Source: an uncultured Eubacterium sp. (GTDB lineage Bacteria > Bacillota > Clostridia > Lachnospirales > Lachnospiraceae). From it: a stretch of 64,000 bases of DNA. The DNA is taken from assembly GCA_910584065.1 (NCBI GenBank), contig CAJTZN010000014.1, forward strand, positions 1 through 64,000, given 5' to 3'. The translations under genes and the position numbers were made by a program. This document shows, piece after piece, positions 33,426 through 42,006 of the stretch (position 1 is its first letter; each line of letters begins with the position of its first letter). The notes below the pieces were generated by a model. That model made no database searches and was not told the origin of the DNA. It saw nothing but the letters and a program-made list of their open reading frames with translations.

Positions 33426-33457
33426 AGGTGTTCTCATTTATTTGAGGACACCTTTTT
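33426..33457 (+). terminator. Attenuator-like terminator in the glnN leader
   Basis: Arms AGGTGTTCTC (33426-33435) and GAGGACACCT (33444-33453) form a 10-bp hairpin with an 8-nt loop, followed by TTTTT then CTTT. It lies between the promoter and glnN. A weak upstream stem TTCGT/ACGAA (33406-33426) shares bases with its 5' arm and could compete with it. Such leaders precede nitrogen genes controlled by ANTAR antiterminators; that link is inference. Confidence 0.65.
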
Positions 33458-33557
33458 CTTTGCTATTGCACAATCACATTTTTCGTGTATAATGAAAAAG
33501 AATGGCGCACATAATCAGTATTTTTTTGGCATGGCAAATGCCGGAATGGAGGAAACG

Positions 33558-35669
33558 ATGGAAACTAATGTAATTTCAAACGTATTCGGAACGAAAGTTT
33601 TTAATGACGAAGTCATGCAGGAATACCTTCCCAAAAAAACATATCAGGCTCTGAAAAAAACGATTGAGAACGGGGAGGAACTCACCCCGGAAATGGCAAA
33701 TGTAGTGGCCCACGGCATGAAAGAATGGGCGCTCGCAAACGGAGCCACCCACTATACACACTGGTTCCAGCCGATGACCGGCGTTACCGCGGAAAAACAC
33801 GACTCCTTTATCAGCGCGGAATCCGATTCCCGCGCCGTTCTGGAATTCAACGGGAAAGAGTTGATCAAGGGTGAGCCGGACGCTTCCTCCTTCCCTTCTG
33901 GCGGCCTTCGCGCCACATTCGAAGCGAGGGGATATACCGCATGGGACTGCACCTCGCCTACGTTTCTACGGGAAGACGCGATCGGCGTGACGCTCTGCAT
34001 CCCCACCGCGTTCTGTTCATACACAGGAGAGGCGCTCGATAAAAAGACTCCCCTTCTGCGCTCGATGGAAGCGATCAGCAAACAGGCTGTCCGCGTCCTG
34101 AAATTATTGGGAAAGAACGACGTGACAAACGTATCGTGCTCCGTCGGACCGGAACAGGAGTACTTCCTCGTTGACCGCAATAAATTTTTACAGCGGAAGG
34201 ATCTTATCTTTACAGGCCGCACGCTGTTCGGCGCGATGCCGCCGAAGGGCCAGGAACTGGATGACCACTACTTCGGAAGCATCCGGGAACGGCAGGCTTC
34301 CTTTATGAATGAACTGAACATAGAATTATGGAAACTCGGCATCCTGTCAAAGACACAGCACAACGAAGTAGCGCCGGCGCAGCATGAGATGGCGCCGATC
34401 TACGACAGCGCCAACATCGCGACCGATCATAACCAGCTCGTAATGGAGACGATGAAAAAAGTGGCAAGACGGCACGGCCTGGAATGCCTGCTCCATGAAA
34501 AGCCATTTGCCGGCGTCAACGGTTCCGGCAAGCACAACAACTGGTCAATCGTGACAAATAACGGCGAAAACCTGTTAAGTCCCGGTTCCGCGCCACACAA
34601 CAACACGCAGTTCCTTTTGTTCCTGACCGCCGTGATCGCCGCTGTAGATGAGCACGCCGCTCTTCTTAGGATGTCAGCATCCAACCCGGGCAACGACCAC
34701 AGACTCGGCGCTGACGAGGCGCCGCCGGCGATCATCTCGATCTTCCTCGGTGAGCAGCTCGAAGACATCGTGGAGCAGATTATTGAAACCGGTACTGCTA
34801 CGCACAGTCTGAAAGGCGGAAAAATGGACATCGGCGTAAGTTCGATCCCTCCAGTGAAAAAGGATGCGACCGACCGGAACCGTACATCGCCGTTCGCGTT
34901 TACCGGAAACAAATTTGAATTCCGTATGCTCGGTTCTTCGATGTCGATCGCGGACGCCAATACCGTGCTGAACGCTGCCGTTGCGGATGTTCTGGAGAAA
35001 ATGGCGGAAGAACTCGAAGCGGCATCGGATGTGAACGAAGCGGCTGAAAAACTGATCCAGAAGACATTAAAAGAACACCGTAAGATCATCTTCAACGGAA
35101 ACGGCTACTCCGATGAGTGGGTTGCCGAGGCGGAACAGCGCGGCCTGCCAAACGTGCGGACGATGGTTGACGCCACTTCCTCGCTGACGGAACCAAAAAC
35201 GGTCACGATGTTCGAAAACCAGAACGTATTTTCCAAAACCGAGCTGGAATCCCGCGCCGAGATCAATTATGAGGCTTATGCCAAAGCCATCAACATCGAG
35301 GCAAAGGCCATGATCGATATGGCGACCAAACAGTACATCCCTTCGGTCATCAAATACACGACGAGCCTCGCCGAGTCGATCAACAGCATCCAGAAGGCGT
35401 GCCCGGAGGCCGATATATCCGTACAGACATCGATCCTCAAACAGTGTTCCACCCTTCTCGCCAGCACAAGAGAGGCGCTCATCGCCCTCCGCGAGATCAA
35501 CGAAAAAGCCGGCGCGATCGAGGAAGCGAAAACGCAGGCGGAATTTTACCGGGATCAGGTATTCCCAGCGATGAACAAACTGCGCGCCCCGATCGACGAG
35601 CTGGAAATGCTTGTTGACAAAGAAGACTGGCCGGTTCCTTCTTATGGGGATATGTTGTTTGAAGTGTAA
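33558..35669 (+). CDS. glnN: Glutamine synthetase type III
   Basis: Makes glutamine from glutamate, ammonia and ATP as a cytoplasmic dodecamer. The 703 aa are typical of GSIII, which is about 250 aa longer than GSI. Visible blocks include the GSIII N-terminus, CSVGPEQEYFLVD (metal-binding glutamates), NEVAPAQHEMAPIYDSAN, and NGSGKHNNWS (ATP/glutamate site), then the helical C-terminal region. The start is ATG 33558, preceded by TGGAGGAAACG; an in-frame ATG 66 bases upstream lacks a ribosome binding site. Regulation by attenuation is suggested by the leader. Confidence 0.96.
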   Translation: METNVISNVFGTKVFNDEVMQEYLPKKTYQALKKTIENGEELTPEMANVVAHGMKEWALANGATHYTHWFQPMTGVTAEKHDSFISAESDSRAVLEFNGKELIKGEPDASSFPSGGLRATFEARGYTAWDCTSPTFLREDAIGVTLCIPTAFCSYTGEALDKKTPLLRSMEAISKQAVRVLKLLGKNDVTNVSCSVGPEQEYFLVDRNKFLQRKDLIFTGRTLFGAMPPKGQELDDHYFGSIRERQASFMNELNIELWKLGILSKTQHNEVAPAQHEMAPIYDSANIATDHNQLVMETMKKVARRHGLECLLHEKPFAGVNGSGKHNNWSIVTNNGENLLSPGSAPHNNTQFLLFLTAVIAAVDEHAALLRMSASNPGNDHRLGADEAPPAIISIFLGEQLEDIVEQIIETGTATHSLKGGKMDIGVSSIPPVKKDATDRNRTSPFAFTGNKFEFRMLGSSMSIADANTVLNAAVADVLEKMAEELEAASDVNEAAEKLIQKTLKEHRKIIFNGNGYSDEWVAEAEQRGLPNVRTMVDATSSLTEPKTVTMFENQNVFSKTELESRAEINYEAYAKAINIEAKAMIDMATKQYIPSVIKYTTSLAESINSIQKACPEADISVQTSILKQCSTLLASTREALIALREINEKAGAIEEAKTQAEFYRDQVFPAMNKLRAPIDELEMLVDKEDWPVPSYGDMLFEV

Positions 35670-35695
35670 TAAGAAATGACAGATTAAGAAAACAT

Positions 35696-35723
35696 AAAAA
35701 AGTGGGGAGGGCATTTGCCCTCC
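35696..35723 (-). terminator. Terminator between glnN and the HD phosphohydrolase gene
   Basis: An 8-bp hairpin GGAGGGCA/TGCCCTCC (35706-35723) with six A before it (35696-35701), i.e. a T tract on the minus strand. It ends the HD gene and may also stop glnN transcripts. Confidence 0.7.
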
Positions 35724-35746
35724 TCATTGATTTGAATACAAACAAG

Positions 35747-36415
35747 TTAATTTTCACCCGAAAGCCCAAGCCACTGCTCCCATGCCAGATCCCTGCAGTA
35801 CGATTCATAAAAAGCCTTTACGAGCGCACTCTTTTTCTCCCAAATCTCCCTCGCAGCCGGTGTACGCATCGGATTATTATTGATCTGTTTCAATGAGAAA
35901 CGTGCGATATGGTCGCGGATCGACTCAAAACTGACCTCTTCTTCTGTCGATTCCATCCAAATATCCATCACGACGGCATGTGCTCCCGTATCGTCTAAGA
36001 GATCTGCCTCCATGAGCAGGACCAGTTCCCATGGAATATCTGCCCATATCCGCTGTTTATCAGAATGACTGGAAATCAATTCACAGATAAATGTAATCTG
36101 TTCCTCACTGTAATTTCTTTCCTTCAAATAATCCCGGCATATTTTAGCACCTACTACGGCGTGCTCCCCCTTCCGCCCTTTCCCATACCCGCAGTCGTGA
36201 AAGATCGTTGCGATCTTGAGTGATTCCAGATCCATCTGTTCCCGGTGTTCACATGCCTCATACAATTGCATCATCCATCGGTACACCCGCCTCGTATGAT
36301 CAAATCTGGAATACGGGATCTTATCCTTACTCCCGGCGCCCGCCGCGTATCCGTCCAGACATTGTTCTACAAAACGGAACATTTCATCATACCTTGTATC
36401 CCCGGAATTTTCCAT
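35747..36415 (-). CDS. HD-domain phosphohydrolase
   Basis: A 222-aa metal-dependent phosphohydrolase. The HD signature is present as SRFDHTRRVYRW (first His), TIFHDCGYGKGRKGEHAVVG (HD pair plus following His) and EADLLDDTGAHAVVMDIWM (final Asp). Substrate unknown; small HD proteins of this type often act on nucleotides. The start is ATG 36415 after TGGAGGAAACT, rather than the ATG 12 bases upstream. Confidence 0.88.
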   Translation of the reverse strand: MENSGDTRYDEMFRFVEQCLDGYAAGAGSKDKIPYSRFDHTRRVYRWMMQLYEACEHREQMDLESLKIATIFHDCGYGKGRKGEHAVVGAKICRDYLKERNYSEEQITFICELISSHSDKQRIWADIPWELVLLMEADLLDDTGAHAVVMDIWMESTEEEVSFESIRDHIARFSLKQINNNPMRTPAAREIWEKKSALVKAFYESYCRDLAWEQWLGLSGEN

Positions 36416-36493
36416 AGTTTCCTCCATTTTTTTCCATGATTACTCACACTTCTGCTGCTTTTGAACATGCCTTTCACGCGGATCATGGCAAAG

Positions 36494-36533
36494 AAAAAAC
36501 TCCAAACCGTAATGTACCGATTTGGAGTTTTCT
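36494..36533. terminator. Bidirectional terminator
   Basis: Arms ACTCCAAACCG (36499-36509) and CGATTTGGAGT (36518-36528), one mismatch, with an A run before and TTTTCT after, so it can act on both strands. It ends the Ig-like protein gene (minus). Confidence 0.75.
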
Positions 36534-36551
36534 CTATTAAAATCATTTATG

Positions 36552-38249
36552 TCAGCTTAACTCGATCTTCTTAATGCTGAGAGTTGTCTTACTGGAACCC
36601 ATCTGACCGCTGTTAATAGCATCCCAGTCAAGATACACAAACTTGATTGCCTTAAAGCATCCACCTACATAATCATCTTTTATTGTGTACTCCTTGGTAC
36701 TATCCGTATCTGCCGCAGCTGACAGATTGGCTTCCTGATGCTGACCATCTGATCCATCTGCTTCCGCCTGCCCTTTACCATCATTTTTAATTCTTTCATC
36801 AATCATATATACATTTACGTTATCATCTGGCGTAGAATACGTAACTTTCGCTTTTGTATATTTCTTTCCATCATCCGGCACTTTAAAAATGATTGCTTGC
36901 GTACAAGGCACTTCAACATTCAGAACACCTTTGGCAGCATCATAAGCCGGTTTCACATCTGCTCCCTCCGTTACGTACGTGCTGGATTTAGACAAATCCA
37001 GTGTTACTGCCCCCGTCGAAGGTGTTCCTGGATTTGCTGACTCCGACGGCGATGTTTCTGGCTTTGCTGAACCTGTCGGCGGTGTTTCTGGCTTTGCTGA
37101 CTCCGTTGGCGGTGTTTCTGGCTCCGACGGTGTAACGCCCGGCACCAAGCTGGTAGAAAACGTAATGGACTTGATATGAATTGTAATGTAGTTTTGTTCA
37201 TCTACTGCATCCGGACAGAAAATCTGGATACCGCGCAGACAATTTCCTACACAATCAGAAATCTCCTCATAAGTCGCAACAATTGTTTTCTCTTCACCAT
37301 TTGTGTTTTTAACCGGATGATTCCAGTTCGGATGCTTTCCAGTTTCTGTACCGGAAGAATCTGCACCTTCATAATCCAAAGCACCGTCATACAGCGCATA
37401 TCCAAGGTGTCCCTTACCCTCGTCACCTTCATCCGTAGATGGTGTTCCGCTATAGGTACTGGAATATACGATTCTCACAGACTTATAATCACTGTAGTAG
37501 TTCTGAGCATTATCCGGCAGATAAAAATTCATCGCTGCATACTGCTTTTTGAACTTAATCGTCATTGTTTTGTCAGGGTTGACTGTGTACTCACAGCTGT
37601 CGTTTTCATTTTTATAAGAACGCTCGTCTGTAAAGTCATAGTCAATCTGAGGTTTCGCTGTTTCTGCTGGAAACGTGTACTTCGGCGGTGGCGGAGGGGT
37701 CGTCGGCTTCTGTGTAGCCGGCGCCTTTGAAACCTGTGCCGGTGCACTTGCAGACGGAACATTCGACGGTGCCGTGGAACTTACCGGTGGCTGTGACACG
37801 GAAGGAACCTGGCTCGGCGCTGACGGTGCATTGCTTGGCACTGCCGTTGCTGGTGTAGTCGGCGCTGCCGTCTTATTGTCGTTATTCGGCTTGGTTGCTT
37901 TCTTGACAGTTACCGTCACCTTGGCTTTTGCCTTCTTATTGTTCTTAGCTGTCACAGTGATCGTAGCTTTACCCTTGCTTTTCGCCTTGATAACGCCCTT
38001 CTTACTTACCGTGGCAACCTTCTTTTTGTTGGATTTATAAGTTACTTTTTTGCTTGCTTTCGCAGGTTTTACCTTTTTCACTTTGAGTTTAAAGGATTTT
38101 CCTGCTTCCAGGGTTACTTTCTTTTTGTTCATGACGATCTTCTTCGTCTTTGCAGCTGCCTCCGACGTCACGTTGTCCCCTATCACACTGACTAACGTGA
38201 GTGCTCCAACGGCCGCCATGCAGATGACTTTCTTCATGTTTTGTCTCAT
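36552..38249 (-). CDS. Large secreted Ig-like protein with two carbohydrate-binding-like modules
   Basis: A 565-aa exported protein. Signal peptide (VICMAAVGALTLVSVIGDNV), then a very Lys-rich BIG2-type Ig domain (about 40-115) with ATVSKKGVIKAKSKGKATIT. A 70-residue Pro/Ser/Thr linker leads to module 1 (about 200-365; FYLPDNAQNYYSDYKSVRIV), a second linker built of imperfect PETPPTESAK repeats, and module 2 (about 425-565; IIFKVPDDGKKYTKAKVTYS). The two modules match each other in outline, each ending in a G/CFKAI-type strand and xIKxIxxS, so they are a duplication; the fold looks carbohydrate-binding-like, which is inference. Start ATG 38249 has AGGAG ten bases upstream. Confidence 0.8.
   Translation of the reverse strand: MRQNMKKVICMAAVGALTLVSVIGDNVTSEAAAKTKKIVMNKKKVTLEAGKSFKLKVKKVKPAKASKKVTYKSNKKKVATVSKKGVIKAKSKGKATITVTAKNNKKAKAKVTVTVKKATKPNNDNKTAAPTTPATAVPSNAPSAPSQVPSVSQPPVSSTAPSNVPSASAPAQVSKAPATQKPTTPPPPPKYTFPAETAKPQIDYDFTDERSYKNENDSCEYTVNPDKTMTIKFKKQYAAMNFYLPDNAQNYYSDYKSVRIVYSSTYSGTPSTDEGDEGKGHLGYALYDGALDYEGADSSGTETGKHPNWNHPVKNTNGEEKTIVATYEEISDCVGNCLRGIQIFCPDAVDEQNYITIHIKSITFSTSLVPGVTPSEPETPPTESAKPETPPTGSAKPETSPSESANPGTPSTGAVTLDLSKSSTYVTEGADVKPAYDAAKGVLNVEVPCTQAIIFKVPDDGKKYTKAKVTYSTPDDNVNVYMIDERIKNDGKGQAEADGSDGQHQEANLSAAADTDSTKEYTIKDDYVGGCFKAIKFVYLDWDAINSGQMGSSKTTLSIKKIELS
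37020..37130 (-). repeat. Imperfect coding repeats in the linker of the Ig-like protein
   Basis: Three to four copies of a 30-36 bp unit (plus strand GGCTTTGCTGA..GGCGGTGTTTCT) encode the Pro/Glu/Thr/Ser linker between the two modules. Units are in frame. Confidence 0.75.
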
Positions 38250-38304
38250 TACTTACTCTCTCCTTTTTAGATGTGCTAACGCACAAAGAATGATTAACAC
38301 AATA

Positions 38305-38333
38305 ATCATACGTCAAAAATCCCATTTTGTCAA
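38305..38333 (-). promoter_or_regulatory. Sigma-A promoter of the large Ig-like protein gene
   Basis: Minus-strand TTGACA (38333-38328), 17-nt spacer, TATGAT (38310-38305). A small palindrome TGTGC-N4-GCACA lies in the leader near 38270-38284. Confidence 0.8.
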
Positions 38334-38436
38334 CAAAAACGTACTGCCAAATTTGATCTATTTTTCATATTGCTCTTTTATATTTTTGTTTGCACCCTGT
38401 ATTTCAGTTGGCATAATATGATAAAAAAGGATTTTA

Positions 38437-38579
38437 GTGTAACAAATAAGCTTGATAGCTTATTTGTTACACGGCTATTTGTGCCGGAGCGTCACAAATA
38501 AGCCCTGATGGCAGACGAGAAATCGCCTTCGCGAATTTCCCGTCACCCCGTCGCATAAACGCTCCGGAATGGAGATTCT
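38437..38579 (+). repeat. Structured leader repeat, copy 2 (143 bp, up to the start codon)
   Basis: Same element as 19294-19457. Hairpin 1 has arms GTGTAACAAATAAGCT (38437-38452) and its exact complement (38457-38472); relative to copy 1 one pair changed from A-T to C-G on both sides. Stem 2 (GGCTATTTGTG/CACAAATAAGCC) exposes CCGGAGCGT (38484-38492), complementary to ACGCTCCGG (38559-38567), four bases before the GGAG box. Stem 3 lies between. The extra hairpin of copy 1 is missing. Confidence 0.85.
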
Positions 38580-38912
38580 ATGAAAATGACGAAAAAGGCA
38601 AGTATCCTCATTCTGCTGTTCGTTCTTCTCTGCCGTTTTCTCTACCCCCATACCCGCTTTGGCTATACGGACAAGTGGAGCACCGGCTTCCACGACCGGC
38701 TGAACGTCGAATCCGCCACGATGAAACCGGGGGAACGGATTTCCGTGACGATCGTCGGCGTAAAAAAAACGGCGACCTACTCTACCTCGGATTTCCGGAT
38801 CGCCTCCGTCACCCCATTCGGCACCGTATACGCGATCCGCCCCGGTACTGCGGTCATATCCGTGCGGCAGGGGGATTCTGTCTACAAATGCAGGATCACG
38901 GTCGACGGATGA
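38580..38912 (+). CDS. Small secreted Ig-like (BIG2) protein
   Basis: A 110-aa exported protein: signal segment (ASILILLFVLLCRFLYPHTR) and one BIG2-type Ig domain with MKPGERISVTIVG, TATYSTSDFRIASVT and GTVYAIRPGTAVISV. The start ATG 38580 follows GGAG at the end of the structured leader repeat. No adjoining gene shares its strand until the carboxypeptidase at 39064. The function is unknown; it is probably a surface-associated single-domain protein. Confidence 0.75.
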   Translation: MKMTKKASILILLFVLLCRFLYPHTRFGYTDKWSTGFHDRLNVESATMKPGERISVTIVGVKKTATYSTSDFRIASVTPFGTVYAIRPGTAVISVRQGDSVYKCRITVDG

Positions 38913-38993
38913 TTTCCGACGGATAATTTCCAACGGAAATTTTTTCCAACGGAATTTTTTTCCAACGGAATTTTTTTCCGACGGATATTTTCC
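38911..38993 (+). repeat. Tandem hairpin repeats (unit about 17 bp)
   Basis: Four to five imperfect units of TTTTTTCCAACGGAA follow the small Ig-like gene. Each contains TTCC-AAC-GGAA, a minimal hairpin followed by T, so the array may work as serial weak terminators. It is not CRISPR: there are no unique spacers. Confidence 0.7.
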
Positions 38994-39063
38994 GGCGAAT
39001 CATGTCTTTTTTTTCCTGGTCCGGCATATATTTTGTTAAAGAAACTTTTCGGGAGAGATTTTA

Positions 39064-40338
39064 ATGAAAAAACGAGGACAATGGTACCTGCTTCTGTTTT
39101 GTTTTTTATACATAGCCGGTTTTTCCCGCATAACAGAACGACCTGTTTTTGCGGAGACGAACGCCTCCTCAGAAGACGCCAACGCCACCTCAGAAGGCAC
39201 CAACGGCGCCTCAGGAGGCACCAACGGCGCCTCAGGAGGCACCGTGGATGTTTCTGCTGTTTCCGCCGTACTGATCGAGGGGGCGACCGGTGAGATCCTT
39301 TACGAAAAAGACAAAGATAAGGAACTCGTACCTGCCAGTATTACAAAAATCATGACGCTCACTCTGATCTTCGAGGCGCTGGACAGTAAGAAGATCTCAC
39401 TGGACGACAGCGTTACCGTCAGTGAATACGCGGCCGGCATGGGAGGCTCACAGGTATTTTTAGAACCGAACGAGACCCAGACCGTCAACGACATGATCAA
39501 ATGTATCTCCATCGCCAGCGCGAATGATGCCGCTACGGCGATGGCGGAAAAAATCGCCGGTTCGGAAGAAGCGTTTGTCAAAAAGATGAATGAAAAGGCA
39601 AAAGCGCTCGGCATGGAGCACACCCAGTTCAAAAACTGTACCGGACTGGACGATGACATCACCTCCGGGCACTACTCCAGCGCCTACGACGTCGCGCTCA
39701 TGTCGCGCGAACTCATTACCAAACACCCGGAGATCAGCAAATATTCCACCGTATGGATGGATAAGATCACACACAAAACAAAAAAAGGCGAATCCGAGTT
39801 CGGGCTTACCAATACGAACAAACTCGTCCGCTTTTACGACGGCATCACCGGACTGAAAACCGGCTCAACTTCGAAAGCAAAGTACTGTCTGAGCGCCACG
39901 GCCCGCCGCAACGACATGGACCTGATCGCCGTTGTGATGGCAGCGCCGGATCATAAGAAACGGTTTTCCGAGGCCCAGGCCCTCCTCGATTACGGCTTTG
40001 CCAACTGCAGTATTTACAAAGACCCGGACATCGCCGGCTCGCTCGAAGAAGTTCCGATCCAGGGCGGCACGAAAAACACGGTCAAAACCGCCCCGGGATC
40101 AATATTTTCCCACACGTTTACGAGCGAAACGGATACGGATCTCATCACAAAAAAAATCACCTATGCGGAAAATATAAAGGCACCTTTGGAACAAGGCGCC
40201 GTGATTGGATCTGTTGAATATTTGTATGATAATAACAGTATCGGAAGCATTGAGATCGTAGCTGCCGAACCCGTTGCCGAAGCAGGTTTTACCGACTATT
40301 TCATGGACGCCCTGCGAAAACTATTTCATAAGATGTAA
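39064..40338 (+). CDS. D-alanyl-D-alanine carboxypeptidase (DacF/PBP5 family), second copy
   Basis: A 424-aa exported enzyme: signal peptide WYLLLFCFLYIAGFSRI, then a low-complexity linker NGASGGTNGASGG, then the core with SITK (SxxK, VPASITKIMT), SAN (SxN, IASANDAAT) and KTGS (GLKTGSTSKAKYC), and a C-terminal beta domain with a final amphipathic helix (TDYFMDALRKLFHKM) that can attach to the membrane. Start ATG 39064 follows GGGAGAG. Its last 18 bp overlap the flippase gene on the other strand. Confidence 0.95.
   Translation: MKKRGQWYLLLFCFLYIAGFSRITERPVFAETNASSEDANATSEGTNGASGGTNGASGGTVDVSAVSAVLIEGATGEILYEKDKDKELVPASITKIMTLTLIFEALDSKKISLDDSVTVSEYAAGMGGSQVFLEPNETQTVNDMIKCISIASANDAATAMAEKIAGSEEAFVKKMNEKAKALGMEHTQFKNCTGLDDDITSGHYSSAYDVALMSRELITKHPEISKYSTVWMDKITHKTKKGESEFGLTNTNKLVRFYDGITGLKTGSTSKAKYCLSATARRNDMDLIAVVMAAPDHKKRFSEAQALLDYGFANCSIYKDPDIAGSLEEVPIQGGTKNTVKTAPGSIFSHTFTSETDTDLITKKITYAENIKAPLEQGAVIGSVEYLYDNNSIGSIEIVAAEPVAEAGFTDYFMDALRKLFHKM
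39178..39240 (+). repeat. 21-bp in-frame tandem repeats in the carboxypeptidase linker
   Basis: Two perfect copies of a 21-bp unit (39199-39219, 39220-39240), preceded by one degenerate copy, encode TNGASGG. They only lengthen the linker between signal peptide and catalytic domain. Confidence 0.8.
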
Positions 40339-41991
40339 CTTTCTCGCCACGAGATAAAGCCGCCGGCCCATCGGGAAATCAAACAATTCCTGTTTCGTCA
40401 TGCCGCGCAGTTTCAAAAAGACGACAAAGTACACAAATACGGCGACAAGCAGCGAGATACAGACTGCCAGCGCGTTCGTCACGGATGCACCGAACGCCAT
40501 ACCGAACAGGCGGCTCGCTGAAACATAGATGATGACGACGGCAATCGCCATCCACAAAGACGCCGACAGTGGTACAAAAAACGTTTTCAGCGGCTTTAAG
40601 CGGAACGACGGAATGTAGCGTTTGAGAGCCAGGATATTCAGCACACCGACGACGATGGGGAACGTGACATTTCCGATGATGAGAACATAAATCCCCAGGC
40701 CGGTAAATTTTAGCAGCGTGATGACGATGATAACGTGCAGCACGAGGGAAATAGCAGAATGGATCACGGGAATCCGCATCTTGTCGATACTCTGCAGCGC
40801 GCTTCCCGTCACGTTGGAAATGGCATAGAATATAATGGCCGCCGAGCCCGCCATCATCAGATGGCCGCCGAGATCGTAATCCATCGAGGGGAACAAAAGC
40901 CTGACGATCCCCTGGCCGAGTACGGTATATCCCATCGCGCACGGGAACGCAATGATCATGTTAAACTTGATACCAGAGAGGATGTTGTAGCGGAGCTGCC
41001 CAATGTCCCGCTGGGTATAAGCGGCCACCGCACTCGGGATCATGGACGAAGCGATCGACGTGGAGATGGCGATCGGCACACTCGTGAGCGTCCGGTAATT
41101 CGAACTGTAAATACCAGTCAGTGACGAGATCACCTTATCGCCGACACCCTTCGCGCCCATGACGTCGCTAAACAGATAATAGTCAATGAGGCCGCTGATC
41201 TGATAAACCGTCTGGCTCAAAATGATCGGCAGTATCGTGAGGAAGAGGATCCGGTATATATGAGCGGTCGTGTACACGCGCCTTGAGCGGTCACGCCGCT
41301 CCATTTTTTTCTGGATCGGCCGGTAGATGCAGTACACAAATACGACGAGCATGAGCGCCGTGAGCGCGCCGAGGCACGTACCGAGCGTTCCTCCTGCAGC
41401 CCCCCACGCGCTCCTCACCAGACTGTCGGCGTTCCACTTCATGAACAGATAAGCTGCCGCCACACTGACAACGGCATTTACAACCTGCTCCAACACCTGT
41501 GAAACGGCGGTCGGGACCATCGTATTCTTGCCCTGGAAAAAACCGCGGAACACGCCGAGGATCGCGACAATGAAAATCGTAGGTGCCAGCACGCGCAGCG
41601 GAATCCGGAGTCCCGCGTAAGCCGGATAGATATGTTCCTCGATCAATCCTGCCAGCGCGAACAGCGCCGTTCCGAATATCCCGCCCGAGGCGACCGCAAA
41701 GCAGAGCGAGAGCCGGAATGTCTTTCCCATGTTCTTATATTCCCTGCGGCTGTGCTGCGAGGAAATGATCTTCGAGAGCGCGAGCGGCAGGCTGTAGGAC
41801 GAAACGATCAGGATGATATCATATATATCAAAGGCGACCGCGTAGATCCCGTTTCCATCCCCCAGTATGTTGGCCATCGGAATCCGGTAGATCATGCCGA
41901 TCAAGCGCACAACAAGGGAAGCCATCGCTAATAAGCTTCCCTGTTTCAAAAAACTGGCACTCCGTTGTTTCTTCTGCTTGTTTACGCCCAT
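40321..41991 (-). CDS. SpoVB/MurJ-like polysaccharide flippase (MOP superfamily)
   Basis: A 556-aa polytopic membrane protein with about 14 helices of the MOP/MATE fold. N-terminal SFLKQGSLLAMASLVVRLIG and IYRIPMANILGDGNGIYAVA are typical of SpoVB-type proteins, which move lipid-linked sugars across the membrane during cortex or cell-wall synthesis. Whether it is the spore-cortex SpoVB or a housekeeping MurJ-like paralogue cannot be decided from sequence alone. Convergent with the dacF-type gene, 18 bp overlap. Confidence 0.9.
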   Translation of the reverse strand: MGVNKQKKQRSASFLKQGSLLAMASLVVRLIGMIYRIPMANILGDGNGIYAVAFDIYDIILIVSSYSLPLALSKIISSQHSRREYKNMGKTFRLSLCFAVASGGIFGTALFALAGLIEEHIYPAYAGLRIPLRVLAPTIFIVAILGVFRGFFQGKNTMVPTAVSQVLEQVVNAVVSVAAAYLFMKWNADSLVRSAWGAAGGTLGTCLGALTALMLVVFVYCIYRPIQKKMERRDRSRRVYTTAHIYRILFLTILPIILSQTVYQISGLIDYYLFSDVMGAKGVGDKVISSLTGIYSSNYRTLTSVPIAISTSIASSMIPSAVAAYTQRDIGQLRYNILSGIKFNMIIAFPCAMGYTVLGQGIVRLLFPSMDYDLGGHLMMAGSAAIIFYAISNVTGSALQSIDKMRIPVIHSAISLVLHVIIVITLLKFTGLGIYVLIIGNVTFPIVVGVLNILALKRYIPSFRLKPLKTFFVPLSASLWMAIAVVIIYVSASRLFGMAFGASVTNALAVCISLLVAVFVYFVVFLKLRGMTKQELFDFPMGRRLYLVARKLHLMK

Positions 41992-42006
41992 ACCGGTATC
42001 CTTCCG

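Noticed and set aside
38911..38993. Short spaced repeats resembling a CRISPR array
   Set aside because: Units are only about 17 bp, imperfect and contiguous, with no unique spacers or cas genes.
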